NCBI GenBank assembly: GCA_013397695.1
Contig: VYZI01000086.1
Span: forward strand, 1,764,600-1,828,599
Direction: 5' to 3'
DNA: 64,000 nucleotides
From: Centropus unirufus
Lineage: Eukaryota > Chordata > Aves > Cuculiformes > Centropidae
Below the pieces are notes generated by a model. That model was not told the DNA's origin. It ran no database searches and worked only from the letters and a program-made list of their open reading frames with translations. A program made the position numbers and the translations under genes. Shown piece after piece: positions 1 to 12,200 of the stretch; the stretch's first letter is position 1, and each line of letters opens with the position of its first letter.

Positions 1-144
1 AGGCGCCATGACAAGATTCTGACGTCCCTTAGGAATTTTTGAGAACAGTATTGAAATCTATGGCACTGACCATGGTTTTGGTTTTGACCATTAATATGAC
101 TGATTGCTTCCACTTGCCTTAAAGCACTTTCTCTTTTTTGGTAG
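1..144 (+). other. 3' end of MAOA intron 1
   Basis: Non-coding sequence ending in a pyrimidine-rich acceptor (ttctcttttttggtag) at 144. Nothing else recognised. The rest of intron 1, exon 1 and the promoter are outside the window. Confidence 0.8.
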
Positions 145-239
145 GTTTGTCAGCTGCCAAATTGCTATCGGAGTCTGGGGTCAATGTGGTGGTTCTAGAG
201 GCCCGGAACAGAGTTGGAGGAAGGACATTCACTATTAGG
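145..239 (+). CDS. MAOA: MAOA exon 2 (95 bp)
   Basis: First coding exon in the window. It follows a pyrimidine-rich tract ending in AG and is followed by GTAAGT. It completes the dinucleotide-binding fold begun in exon 1: LSAAKLL, then a strand ending VVVLEAR, then RVGGRT. The Glu of LEAR is the residue that binds the FAD ribose in this family. The first two bases complete a Gly codon split with exon 1. The length equals the mammalian exon 2. Confidence 0.95.
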
Positions 240-3200
240 GTAAGTGCTTCATGGTAATCTGAACTGTCACTTGTGCTGGGTCTGCAACATGGCAAAGGGA
301 GCTACAGGTTGGTCAGCCTCAACTCAGTACCTGGGAAGGTGATAGAAAACTAATCCTGGACACCGTTACCAGGCACGTGAAGGACAAAAAAGTCATCAGT
401 CAGTATGAAATCACCAATAGAAAGTCATGCTTGACCAACCTGATAACCTTCTATCATGAAATGACTGGCTTGGTAGATGAGGGAAGAATAGTGAACATTA
501 TCTAGGCATAAATCATTCGACACTGTCTCCCATAAGATACTCGTAGATTCCAAGATGGTGAGGTATAGACTGGTTGATCAGACAGTGAAATGAACTGAAA
601 GCTGGCTGAACAACCTGGTCCAGAAAATAGTGTCTCCCTATGAAACCTAGTCGGCAGCTAGTAACTTGTGGTGTACCCTAGGGGTCAACAGTGGGTTCAA
701 TCCTGTTTGACATCTTTATTGTTGATCTAGATGATGAAGGGATTGGACTATCTCTCCTTTGAGTAAAGGATGAGCGAGCTGGGATTGTTTAGAGAAGTCA
801 AGTCTGAGGGGGAATCTCACCTGTGTATAGAGGGGAGGGAAGTAAGGTTGCAAAGATGTTGAAGGCAGGCTCTTTTTGCTAGTGCCCAGCGGCAGGACAA
901 GAGGCAATGGGTAAAAATAGAAACACTGGAGTTTAAAACCACCTGAACATTAGGAAACACTTTTATACTGTGAGGGTGACTGAGCACTGACACAGAGAGG
1001 CTGTGGTATCTCCCTCCTTGGAGATATTCAAAAGTTGTCTGTACATGGTCCTGGGCAGCTTGGCTCTGGGTGACCTTACTAGAAGAGGAGGGACTGGACC
1101 AGGCAACCTCTAGATGTCTCTTCTGACTTCAGCTATGCTGTGATTCTATTGAGTTGGACATCATTACCCGTGGGGAAGATGATGGGTAGTGTTCCCAAAG
1201 AAGACCCAGTATCTCTACTTGTCATCACTTTCAGAGTGCTGTTTGGACAGGTTGCGTTGTAATACATACCAGTGGGTTTCTCTTGACAGGAGGGGCTTTA
1301 AAATTGGTCTGGAAGCAACCTTGAGGGCCATGAAATCAGATCTGGGTGCCTAACCAGAGAGTTTAGTGCCATTTTAGCTGCCCTAAGATACCTTGTTTGG
1401 CCTCCAGCTGTAGGTCTTCTGTAGGTTATCAGTCACATTGGCAGCCTTGAACAGAAGTGTTGGATACCTTGGCCTTTTTCAAATTATGTTAAACTTCATA
1501 TTAAGCTAACTGAATTCCACCCTCATAGTCGATACCCTTTGTCCATGGCAGGATCTTCTCTGCCTTTAACATTACAGACGGAAAAAGTCATCTGAGACTG
1601 TGAATGTCAAAGCATTTCTCCTCTCATGCCCAGGTCACTTTGCAAAACATAACAGGCATGGTAACTAAGAGTCCTATAAGAAGCAGCATGAGCAGGGCTA
1701 GACATCACTACAGCTCAGACATACATTTTAACATGGCTTAAGATTATTCAAAATAGCCCTCATGCTTCTAAAAAGGAATCATGGCTTGTTTGCCATTAAA
1801 AAGAAAAAGAAACAACAAGTCACCTGTGATGCAGGGTGATGTAATACGGACATTACCTCTGCTTCCCTCTCTGGAAGAAGGGGAGGTTTAATCTATGTCA
1901 AATTCCATTGCTGTGTTTAACCAGAGCGATGTTTCAGCAGAAATCATTGTGCATGAAAAATGAAGCATAAACACCATCCTTCTGTGACACTGAGAATGCC
2001 TAGCTTAAAATGCTCATTATAAACAGTGTTAACAGGAGTTACTAGCTTGGGAAACCAGCCTATTTATAATAGCATGCATCCCTGAAACTTTTTGTGTCTT
2101 TGTGCTTCCCAAGTGAATACAATGCTAGTCTGAGGCCTGTTTGGAGCACCTTTAGTAGCAGGCATGGCTAGGGATTGATAGCCAGAGCACACCAAGCTAG
2201 AGCCAAGGCATGCCCTGCTGGAAAGGAGATTACCTGTCCTTGAATACTGCAGTGCAATGCTCAGCATCTACAGCATTAAATCTAAGCAGATATCTATAGA
2301 GAAAAAGCAGTCCATGGTGCTGGAGACAGTTTGAACTTGAGAAACATTTTGCAATAGCAAGAAAAGTAACATGAATTCTAAAAAAGCTGGGTTAGATCCA
2401 ACCAGAGTATTGATTTTGTTGGATATTTCTTTATATCCTCATGTTTTTTGTGAGACTAAAAAGCAAATACTGAAAACTATAGTGGAATTTAAACAAGGGG
2501 TAAATCCAATTGCACGTATGTGCCTGATGGAGTGCAGGCACTGTAATCTCTATGTGCCTGTCATTACAGAGCTCAATACTGCCTACTTTTAAGCCAGTAC
2601 ATTTTTTCTCCTGTGCATGCAGTTGTAATGCTAGTCAATGTGGAATAATTCTTTCTGTTTCTGGATGTTTGTGTTGAGGAGCTTCCTGCACAGCTTCTAA
2701 TTCCTGTATTCCTTCTCTTGACAGAACGATCAAGTTAATTATGTGGATGTTGGTGGAGCATATGTGGGACCTACCCAAAACCGGGTTCTTCGACTGGCAA
2801 AAGAGCTGGGTATCGAGACCTACAAAGTGAATGTTGAGGGCCATATGATCCATTACAAGGGGGTAGGTATTGCATCTTTCACGTTGATATACCTAAAGGT
2901 ATAATGGAGCTTTGGAAATTACTGACAGTCATTAAAGAGCTTTCATTTAAAGCCCTCTTTTAGTAATCCAGTAAGCACCTGCTGGAAGTGTTGTTATTTC
3001 ATTTTAACTTATTGGCAGTGGGATCAGTGGTTCTTGTTTTCTTTTGAAAGTTGTTCAGAAAAAGGCACTGTCAGTAGTTAAAAAATTTGGGATAAACTCA
3101 ACACTTGATTATCTTTGAACATATTCTCTAAAGAATTTTTTGCCTGAAATTCAGAAAATGCTTGTTCTGAAATAAAAGTCAAATTTAAATAAGAAAAAAA

Positions 3201-6200
3201 GTATACTGTTGGATACTATTGAATGAGAATACTAGATAGCATTACTATGGAATTAGTCTGGGAGTAGTATAACATATTTGCCCCACATATATGATTAGAT
3301 TCACATGAGATCCCTCTCAGTCACATAGCATGGAATTCATTTTACTTACGAATGAATGTCTGGAAGTTGGGCATCTAATCTTAAAGTTATTGAGAGTCCC
3401 TCTCTAGCTAATGGTAAGAAACAGGCACCTCCGAAGGCTTGCCGTAGGCTTCATGTCTGAGACATGGGGCACCTGGGGTTCAGGTGACAACTCTTGAGTA
3501 GAAAGTGGTGTGGCTAAAGTGGTCTGGAGTGAAACCTGTCTTCAGAGAAGCCCTTTTCTTAGTTCTTTAGCACAGCAAATTTTTCCTCATGTTGCAATCA
3601 GGACCTACTGCCCAAACCAGTGCAGAGGGAGAGCTGTGAGGAGAGTGACAAAGAGAGGCCTAAGATCCATATGTATGAGGTAGAAACTTCTATCTCTGTA
3701 ACTCACAAACTACTTTCTGAAGGCCACCACTTTTTAATTTAATTAAGATACTTCAGTTTTGCTCCTTTCCATATTCTGGCAGGACAAAGTTTGAAGCCTA
3801 TATGAACCAGAGTTGATATACGTGATAGAGGAAACTCTCTATCAAGAGATAGAGACCCTTAACTGGCTTCATTTTTAAAGTCTTCTGACTTTTTCTTCCT
3901 AGGATTAGAGCAACTTATCCAGAATGTGAAGTTTTATCATCTGGTTCTGTAACCTCTCCTTATTGGGCAGGTTCATGGCATGCTTATAAAATAGTAGCAT
4001 CTTAAATAATTGCATATTCACTCCATAATAGTGAAAAAATATTTTACATCACTTGATGTAAAAGTGGTGTAATTCTACAGCAAATGTGCTGGGCTGATTC
4101 GTACCAGCTGAATGTTTGGCCCACTGTATTTAATTTAAACCCAGACATGGGTCTCAGTATTCTAAAAGGCACTTATCTCTGTATGTTAAATAAAAGTCTC
4201 TAATGAGAGACCTTAATCCATTTTGACGATGAAGCTGCAGCTTTTTTTTCCTCATGTTACATTGTGCATGTCCTTGCTAATGACGAAGTAATTTCATAAG
4301 ATTTCTTTGAAGCTGAAGCATGTTCCAAAGCAAGAGGCAGCATTACAAAGTATTCAGCTGGATCACAGGCTGTGGATCAATTCTAGATTTGGCATCCTGG
4401 TTCTGCCAAGCTACCAGGGGTCCCCAAGGAGGTGTAGTTTTCAGAACAGGGTGACGGCAAAGAGGCTTTAAGGTCTCCCAGTGTGGACAAACATAGGCAC
4501 TGAAAAAATAATAATGATACTTTTCCTCCAGGAGATCTCATTCCTCACATGTCCTCTTCCTACAAATTGTCAAACTTTTGTTTTGTTTCCTTAAAGTTTT
4601 CCACTGCTTTTTTTCCTTATTCTTTCTTTGAGACCTTATGAAGATACCATGACCTTTTCATTAGGGATCTGTTGTTGAACTCTCTCTTACATCCTAATTC
4701 TACAAGAAAACTATTGAAAACAAACTGTGCGGTCCAGGCTATTGCTGTGTTGGTGAGTGCTTAGAAACCTTACGGGTAATACGTTTTCCTACCTGCTACA
4801 CAGTTACCATGCTGAGGTGGTAGGATACTGAGGCAGGGATTCGTGCTCTCTTGACTATAGATGAGCCTTTAATATTCCTTAAAGATGCTCCAGGAGCCTG
4901 AGCACCTGTGGTGTTTCCTAGCTGATAAAACACATGTTAGAAAAGTGATGATTTTATATTAAAGGATGATTGCCCCAGAAATTAAATACTAATCCGAGAG
5001 ATGGATGTGTTCAGCTTCTTGGGATAGTATGCTGTCAGCCATGGGCCAGCTGCTGCCTTTCAAGTTTGAAAAGTATGACTAAAACTTTTCTCCTTTCATC
5101 TGGACCAAAACTTTTCTCCTTGCACCTTGTGGAGCACATAGGTGGGGTAGGAAGGAAGGTTTCTTCTCAAGGGCTTTTCTTCAAAGTCTGCGATGCTGTG
5201 CAGTTTTGTCAGAGGCAAGAAGAAGTCTGATTTGAGGAATGACTCAATGTGGTTTTTGATTTTGTTTTGACAGTCAATTCAACTGTATAAAGTCTCCAGC
5301 ATCCTCAGGTTAAGAGGTTTTTTTTGTCTTTTGTTTACCATACTATTCAATTCTGTTGTTTCCCTCTGAAGATTTCCACAATACTGCTTGGATTGGGTTA
5401 GGGGAAAATAAGGAAATGGTTTATCCTAACAGTGGAAGCAGACAAGAGAAAGTGGAAATCCCTGGAGGGATTTCACAAGCTTCTTTGCTCTGAAAGGAAT
5501 TTTTCCCATAAGTGTGTGGAAAAACTCCATGTATTGCAAACTTTAAAAACCATGTCACTTCATGTGGGCAGGTACATACAGTTTATATGAAAAGCACACG
5601 AATATGTAACTATTGTTTATCTTTTGGGTTGGTTTTTTTTGTCCTTTCTTCCCTATTGGCACAGAAATGTGGATGGCTTTGATAACAGTCAGGAATTTGT
5701 TAGTGTCCTGTAAATCTATAACTTCAAACAGTAGATTTTGCAGTGAGCCCCAGACTTTTTTTTTTCCAGCCATATTGCTCTGTGGCTACTTTCTCGTAAT
5801 GCATCAAGAATGCATTGGGACTGAGAAAGGGCAGATAGTTTTTTTCTTTTTATGGAGGTCCTTGAAGGTCATGCTGTTCTCCATTTTCCCCTTCTCATTA
5901 GTAGAAGGCTCTGGAAAGTAAAGATATTAGAGCCTTGGTGTGCTATTAACCTTCCCAGGTAGCTGCAGTTCTCTAGTATTTGGCAGCAGCACTCACTTCC
6001 AGTATACGTAACATTAGTAAATAAGGACTGATTTGGCTTATTTCATTGCTTATGATTTTCAAAGCAAGGTAGCACTTGACAAAAGTTGAATACTTCTATG
6101 CAGTGCTTCACATTGGCCGTCTAGTCTTTCCTTCATTTAGCTTTAAGATTCAGGGATTAACGTGCAGCAGGTAAGTCTGTGACAAAGTCTGTGCAGGTTC

Positions 6201-9200
6201 CTGTGAATCTGCAGTTTCGACACAGGAATCACAGACAGTCCAAAGCACTACAATGCTCACAAGGCTAGACCTGTTGGAGATACTGAGCAGGGAAGGATGC
6301 CTACCTGAAGGCTCACCCCATTTCTGAGCCACTGCTCTAGCTGTGTGTGCTATGCCATGTCCAAGGGCAACAGGAATCCCAGCCCCAGGGCATGAGGGGT
6401 ACTCCTCCTGTGCTGATACAGCTTGTCCTCAGCACAGTGGGCAGGAGCCAGACTGACCTTCCTTAAGACTGACAAATTTTCAAATTGAAACTTGGAGTGG
6501 TATCACAGCTGGAGCGGTTTGGGTTTAATTCCTGTAGTTTTGGCTACAAGCCATAGATTAGCCCTGGGCAGGGGAAGGATGGACCTTACAGACTTCTCTC
6601 TCTGGTGCCTTCCAGTACTTAGTGGTATTCTTTCCTTTGGACTAGTGTAGGGTAAATAATCCAGGCAGGCAGCAGGACTCAAATTCAAGGTCTGTAGGAA
6701 AGCATTCAACACATCAGGAAAAAAAAATTAGATAAACTCTGTGGGGCAGTTCATCAGCCTTGTGTTAGCATGGGAACAAAGCCAGTTGGTTATTTACCTT
6801 TCAGTTAAGAAAATATTAGTTCTCAAAATAATACACCCAGAACACTATATACTTGTTTAAAAATGGAGCATTGCAAGATCTTGCCTGCTTGCAGTGAGCT
6901 CCTCTGCCTAGTGAGGAAATAATATTAAAAACAAATTAATAACTTACCAGCTCCGGGTCATCTGGGCTGGATTTATTCCCTGCTGTGGAGATACTTGTGC
7001 AAGAGTGGGTTGAAAAATAATGCAGATAAGGCTGTTTGATGCTTGCTTTCTGATGGACAATGGGATTTTTTTCTCCTAGACTTTGCTAGAATTGGGCTTT
7101 TCTTTGATCAGCCTCCACATCTTTTAGATCCAGCCACATTGCACCAGGAGTTAGTGTGCCTGGGAACTATTTCAGACTCTTAAATTCAGTCTCAGCACCT
7201 TTCAAGTCTCCTAGTTGCTTTTTTCCAGCTTTTCCTGTCCTTGGTCTCTCTCCAATCTTACCAAAGTTATGATTCTTTTGCATACAAAATAGAGCAGCAA
7301 GTAATGCATCTTTAGACTGTGTTAATTACCAGTTGACATTTCATAGTTCTCCAGGGATAAAATGTGTTTTCCCAATGATCTTCCTGGGCTAAGCCATTGA
7401 CCAAAGATGCAGGGTTAATAATGTTTTCAGATGAATACTAAAAAGGTACTTCTGCTTTCAAATAGCCAATAAGTGAATATCCAGCGTGATACATGTCATG
7501 TCAGTAGCTGAGGTTGTAAGATTTCTTGATCAGTCCTCAGCAGTTTGTGGTCACGATCATCTAAAACTAATATAAAGGTGGAAAATTTGGAGAAAAATAT
7601 TAGTCAACCAGGCACTGAGCAGGTTCTCTCACCAATTGCCCTGTCTGCAGCAATCAGGATAGTTTGGGAGATCCTGAACCTGAAGCTGTTGTACTCAGTA
7701 AATACTAGGAGCTGGAAAAGATTTTTTTGCACAAACCTCATCAGAAAGTTACTGTGCAAGACTCTTCTTGGGGAAATAGATTTGGCTGAAAACAAGAAGG
7801 GGAGGGTTGCCTTAGAAGAAGTGACTTTTTTTACTTTCTTTTTGAATAAATGGTTTTGTTTGCTTTGTTTTTGATTTTTTAAGCTAAGTAAGCCAAGGAT
7901 AGGTCTTTGCAAGTTACAGTACTCAGTACAGGCACAGTCACTTACCAAAAAGCTGTATGAAAAGAGGTCTTACTGTATGTAAGACGGGAAGTTTTCCCTG
8001 CTTCTCCTGAATGGTAGGCTTATCATTTCCCTTTGTCTGCTTGCAATATCGACAGCAATAACTTATCTTTTACCTGTTGTTGGGTGGCCTGACAGTATTG
8101 CACCTCATCTCTGCTTTAGGTCAGCATTATTAGTGTTAAAAGCACACCAAGAAAGACACATTTATGGCACCTGCATTCCTCACCTGAATAAAAAGTCTAG
8201 CAATAAACGAACTTTGAAAGAGCAGTATTCCATGATCTTTTTGAAAAACAAAATGTTGTGCAATAAGAAGAAAATTATTAGCGATTTATTACTGCTTTGT
8301 ATCAGGGTTTCCTGGTTTGTTACAGCGTAGGTTACAGTAAAAGCTGTAGCATGCTGTGTATCGCTTTGCATGGGGTTTTTTTTTTTGTCCTCTTTTCTGT
8401 GGATGAACACACACAGTGTTTCAAACTGGCAGTGATTAAGACATAAAAGTTTTCTGAAGAATATCTGAGCGGAAAATCTGTATATATTTAGGCGCACACA
8501 CAATTATCAGTGAGGAAGACCAATCAATCAATTTTCTCTCCCTGGCTGTAGGGAGGGAGCATTCAGCTCCCGCTTTGTGTCCTTCTGTCCCTGGATCACC
8601 ATCTCATGCATTTGGAGTGCTGCAAGCTGTTACTTGGGCTGTGACTCCCACGGTTCATGTGCAATGGGCTGGCATTGGATACGTTGCACTGAAAAGTGTA
8701 TTGGACACAGGCTGGCATTACAGCTTCTACCTGTCATGACCGGTGTGTTGGCTGCATCCTGCCACGTGACCTCATGCAAACTTTTAACACACCTGGAAGA
8801 GCAAACACTTAAGAGATCTGTTGAGAAATTTGCCATTGACTTACATGGGAAGGTTCAAAGCAATTTCATGAGATAAAATGTTGCCTGCTCAATGAAAGTT
8901 ATCACAAAGAACCAGTTGCTGTTAGATTGTTCTGCTTATCACTATATCACAGGATTATCTTAAACAGTCCATTTTCCATTTGCAGCTATGTGTCATATTC
9001 ATGTAAGTACTGATACCATTTTTGCAAGAGTATGAAATCTTTTTTCTGCAGCCCAAAACTTTCTTTTTGGCGTATTTTTTTTAGGCTAGGTTTCTCCCAA
9101 GGTACTTGGCATAATAAAAAAGGTATGCTTGCTTTTTACAGGTGAGATGTAAGGGTGTTTAGAGATTTTAAAATTTAAAATGCATGCAATTTTAGACCCA

Positions 9201-12200
9201 TGCAAATTTTAGGATGCACATTTCAGTTGGCAGGCAAACATTGGATTCATTCATATGTAATGATGAAAGAACAAAGCATATTTCTTCCGTCACCATTGCT
9301 TAAGTCTCTTAATTTGACAACTCTTGAAATTTGACAACCTGCTCATAAAAAATATACCCCTCCCCTTCTCCTCCAAATATAAAAAAAGGTTATTGTGCTT
9401 TCTAATGTCAGCCCAACTGTTTCTTCCTTCCATACTTAAATTCATGCATTCCATTGCTGACATGCATAAAAAAATATGAAAAAGAGTGGGAGGATGTCTT
9501 TTGGGACAAAAGGTCAAATATGTGATGACTTTGAGAATTTTGTGTTCTTGAGTAATGCGGATATGCTCGGTTGTGTTTCAGTTGCTTGTGTTCTTATGTG
9601 TATTTTAGGGAAAGTCACGCTATTTCACAGGTATTTCTCCTTCAACATGGAACCCCTTAGTTTATCTGGATTACAATAACTTCTGGAGGACCATGGACAA
9701 GTTGGGAAAAGAGGTAGGCTGTGTAAATTGCATGTGCTTCCCAAAATGCTCACGTCATCATGAGTAAATATGGTAAAAAAAAAAACATCCATCAGGAAAG
9801 ATATCTGTGTTGCCCAGGAACTATCATGAATAGCAGTGCTTCCTCACTGAGAGCTGATTGGACTAAATGAGCTTTAAAGGTCCCTTCCAACACAAACCAT
9901 TCTATGATTTTGTGAGAGGATAAAAAATGATCTAAAGGTATCTAATATACCTAAAAAAATGAGGTTGAGCCTCAATGTATTTACTTTTCCATGCCAGAAA
10001 AACTGTTCCATTAGCTGGTGGATCAGAAGGGTTTTTTTCCTCTCCTCTGGAACAAACATTTTGAGTAAAGATGATTCTTTTTTTCTAGCTGCGTCAGTTC
10101 AGCTTAATAGTTATTTATTTCTAAAATTCTTAAACAGTAAATGCCTTCCAAATTCAAGCAGTACAACTGCAGATGTTCTTATGTGCAAAATGTAGACCCA
10201 CTGGAGCGTTGTGCTGCCTTTCAGATTTATATCAGTTGCCTTATAATCTGGCTACAAACCAGGGGCCCTATGTTGCAATAACCTTCAAGCATAACTAACT
10301 GTATTCCTCCAAAGTTCTTTTGGTGTATGCGGTTTTGCAGAATCATCTTTGTGCATGATACTACACTTTTTTTTGTCAATTTTTTGGTCATATTTTTTGA
10401 AGGTGTAAATATATGAGTGTCCTCTCATATCATGGTACTTACATGCAATGGGTTATTATTAAGAATTTAACTGTCTGAAAATAATTTAATAGTACCTAGA
10501 TATTTTCTCCCTATGCAGGGGAACATGGGGGCCTTAGGATACCCATCTTGGAACTGACAGAATCTCTAACTGAAGAAAGAATTTTAGCTGTTAAAGGACT
10601 CCAAGACAATTAAACTAGAACAGGCACCTCACTTTTGGACAACTAAAGGCCACATGAGTCCCAACATAAGGATATAATTTATTGATCAGACAAAGCCAGA
10701 TTTGATGGTCACGTTACAATTCTTGCCTAAAGGTGTGAATGGAAACTATTCCATTTACTACATTTATCCAAATTTTCAGCCACGCATAGGGGAAAAAAGC
10801 AACTCCTGGCCAGAATATGAATCAACTTTGTGCTGCTAATTAACTATGACTAGGCAATGATATAGTGCTGAATAATTTCTTTAATATTTTTTCCTCTATC
10901 TCCAGATTCCTCTTGAAGCACCATGGGATGCTCCACATGCTGCAGAATGGGACAAAATGACCATGAAAGAGCTGATAAATAAGATTTGCTGGACGAAGTA
11001 TGTAATTCTGTATTCACTTTGACTTCCAGTGTCCTCCGGGGCGATTCCTGGATACAACTGAGTAGAGCTGGGGTATCAGCATTGAGAGAGCAGGAAGAGT
11101 TTGAGATGAGGCTGGTATTTGTGATGGGCTGTTGTCAGGCGGTAAGTGAGGGCCTGTGGAAGATAACGTGGTATGGTAGAGCTTGGGTTGGCTGCCAGGT
11201 GGAATCAAAGGTGCTGGGGTAACCTGGAGTTTGCTTCAGCAGGACTGTGCACACAGGAGTGACAGCGTGGGCTTTTCCCACCATGCTCTCTTCACTCAGT
11301 TGAAGAGTGTGTGCTTTTGGCTTTAGGAAAACAACATGTAGATGAAACTCTGCAGGCATAAGTACAGGTCACTTGCAGGCACAGAAATGGAGGCAGAAGG
11401 AGGTGAGGAGGCTTCCCTAGCCCCATGGCAGCCTTGGAGCTGAGAGGTGATGTTCTCTGACTCTTGGCTATGTCCTTTTCGGCAAAGTTATCATATGTGT
11501 GTGCTTTTATTGCATGAGCTGCATTGCGTATACCACAGAACAGGCAGGTGCTGCTGGCACATCAGAGAGCAGCACACCATGCCAGATGTCAGCTGCTTTC
11601 CAGTGATCACTCAATGGATGGGGCAGTGTGAGACCTGAGGAGCAAGGAGTGACCAGCTGTTGGCTCTGAAAAGTGGAGAAGTTCAAGTGTTGCTCCTTCT
11701 GTCATCAGTACTGCCTGCTGGGCCTCTAAAACCCTTGGAGGAAAGCAAGGCAGCCAAAGCAAAAGCAATATTTCTTGTTGCCTTTCACCTCCCATGGCTA
11801 GTTTGTACCTGAGCCTGGTCCATATTCATCCCAGCAAGTCCATTGCAGTGCTCCATTCCTCCGTTCCTAGGCAGCTGTCCTTGAGTGCCAGTCCTCTCCC
11901 TTGGGCCTCTGTGCCCTACAGGGTAGTTTCCTGTGAGATGATGCCAAGCAGTTCCTTGAGGGATGTAAAATCTAGTCTTCTAAACTCCAGGGTTATAGTT
12001 CTGCTCACTGTCTTAGTCCTCTCAGGATCATAAATGTCATAGTCCAATAGCCATGGCAGCCAAGGCTACCACTCACCCTTGAAGTATCCAACACATTTTC
12101 CTTGTTTCTTAGTACGCCTTCAACTCTAGTTTAGAGGAAAAGGGCCCAAGATGATATATTGTCTGGATAATGGCAAGTGTGTTTTATCTGGAAAACAGCA

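Noticed and set aside
9609..9650. Exon 4 start of the + strand gene as a wrong splice choice or pseudogene frameshift
   Set aside because: The acceptor, donor, exact 105-bp length and continuous frame into conserved WNP-DYNN sequence argue for a real exon; compensating indels remain possible but leave no net frameshift.
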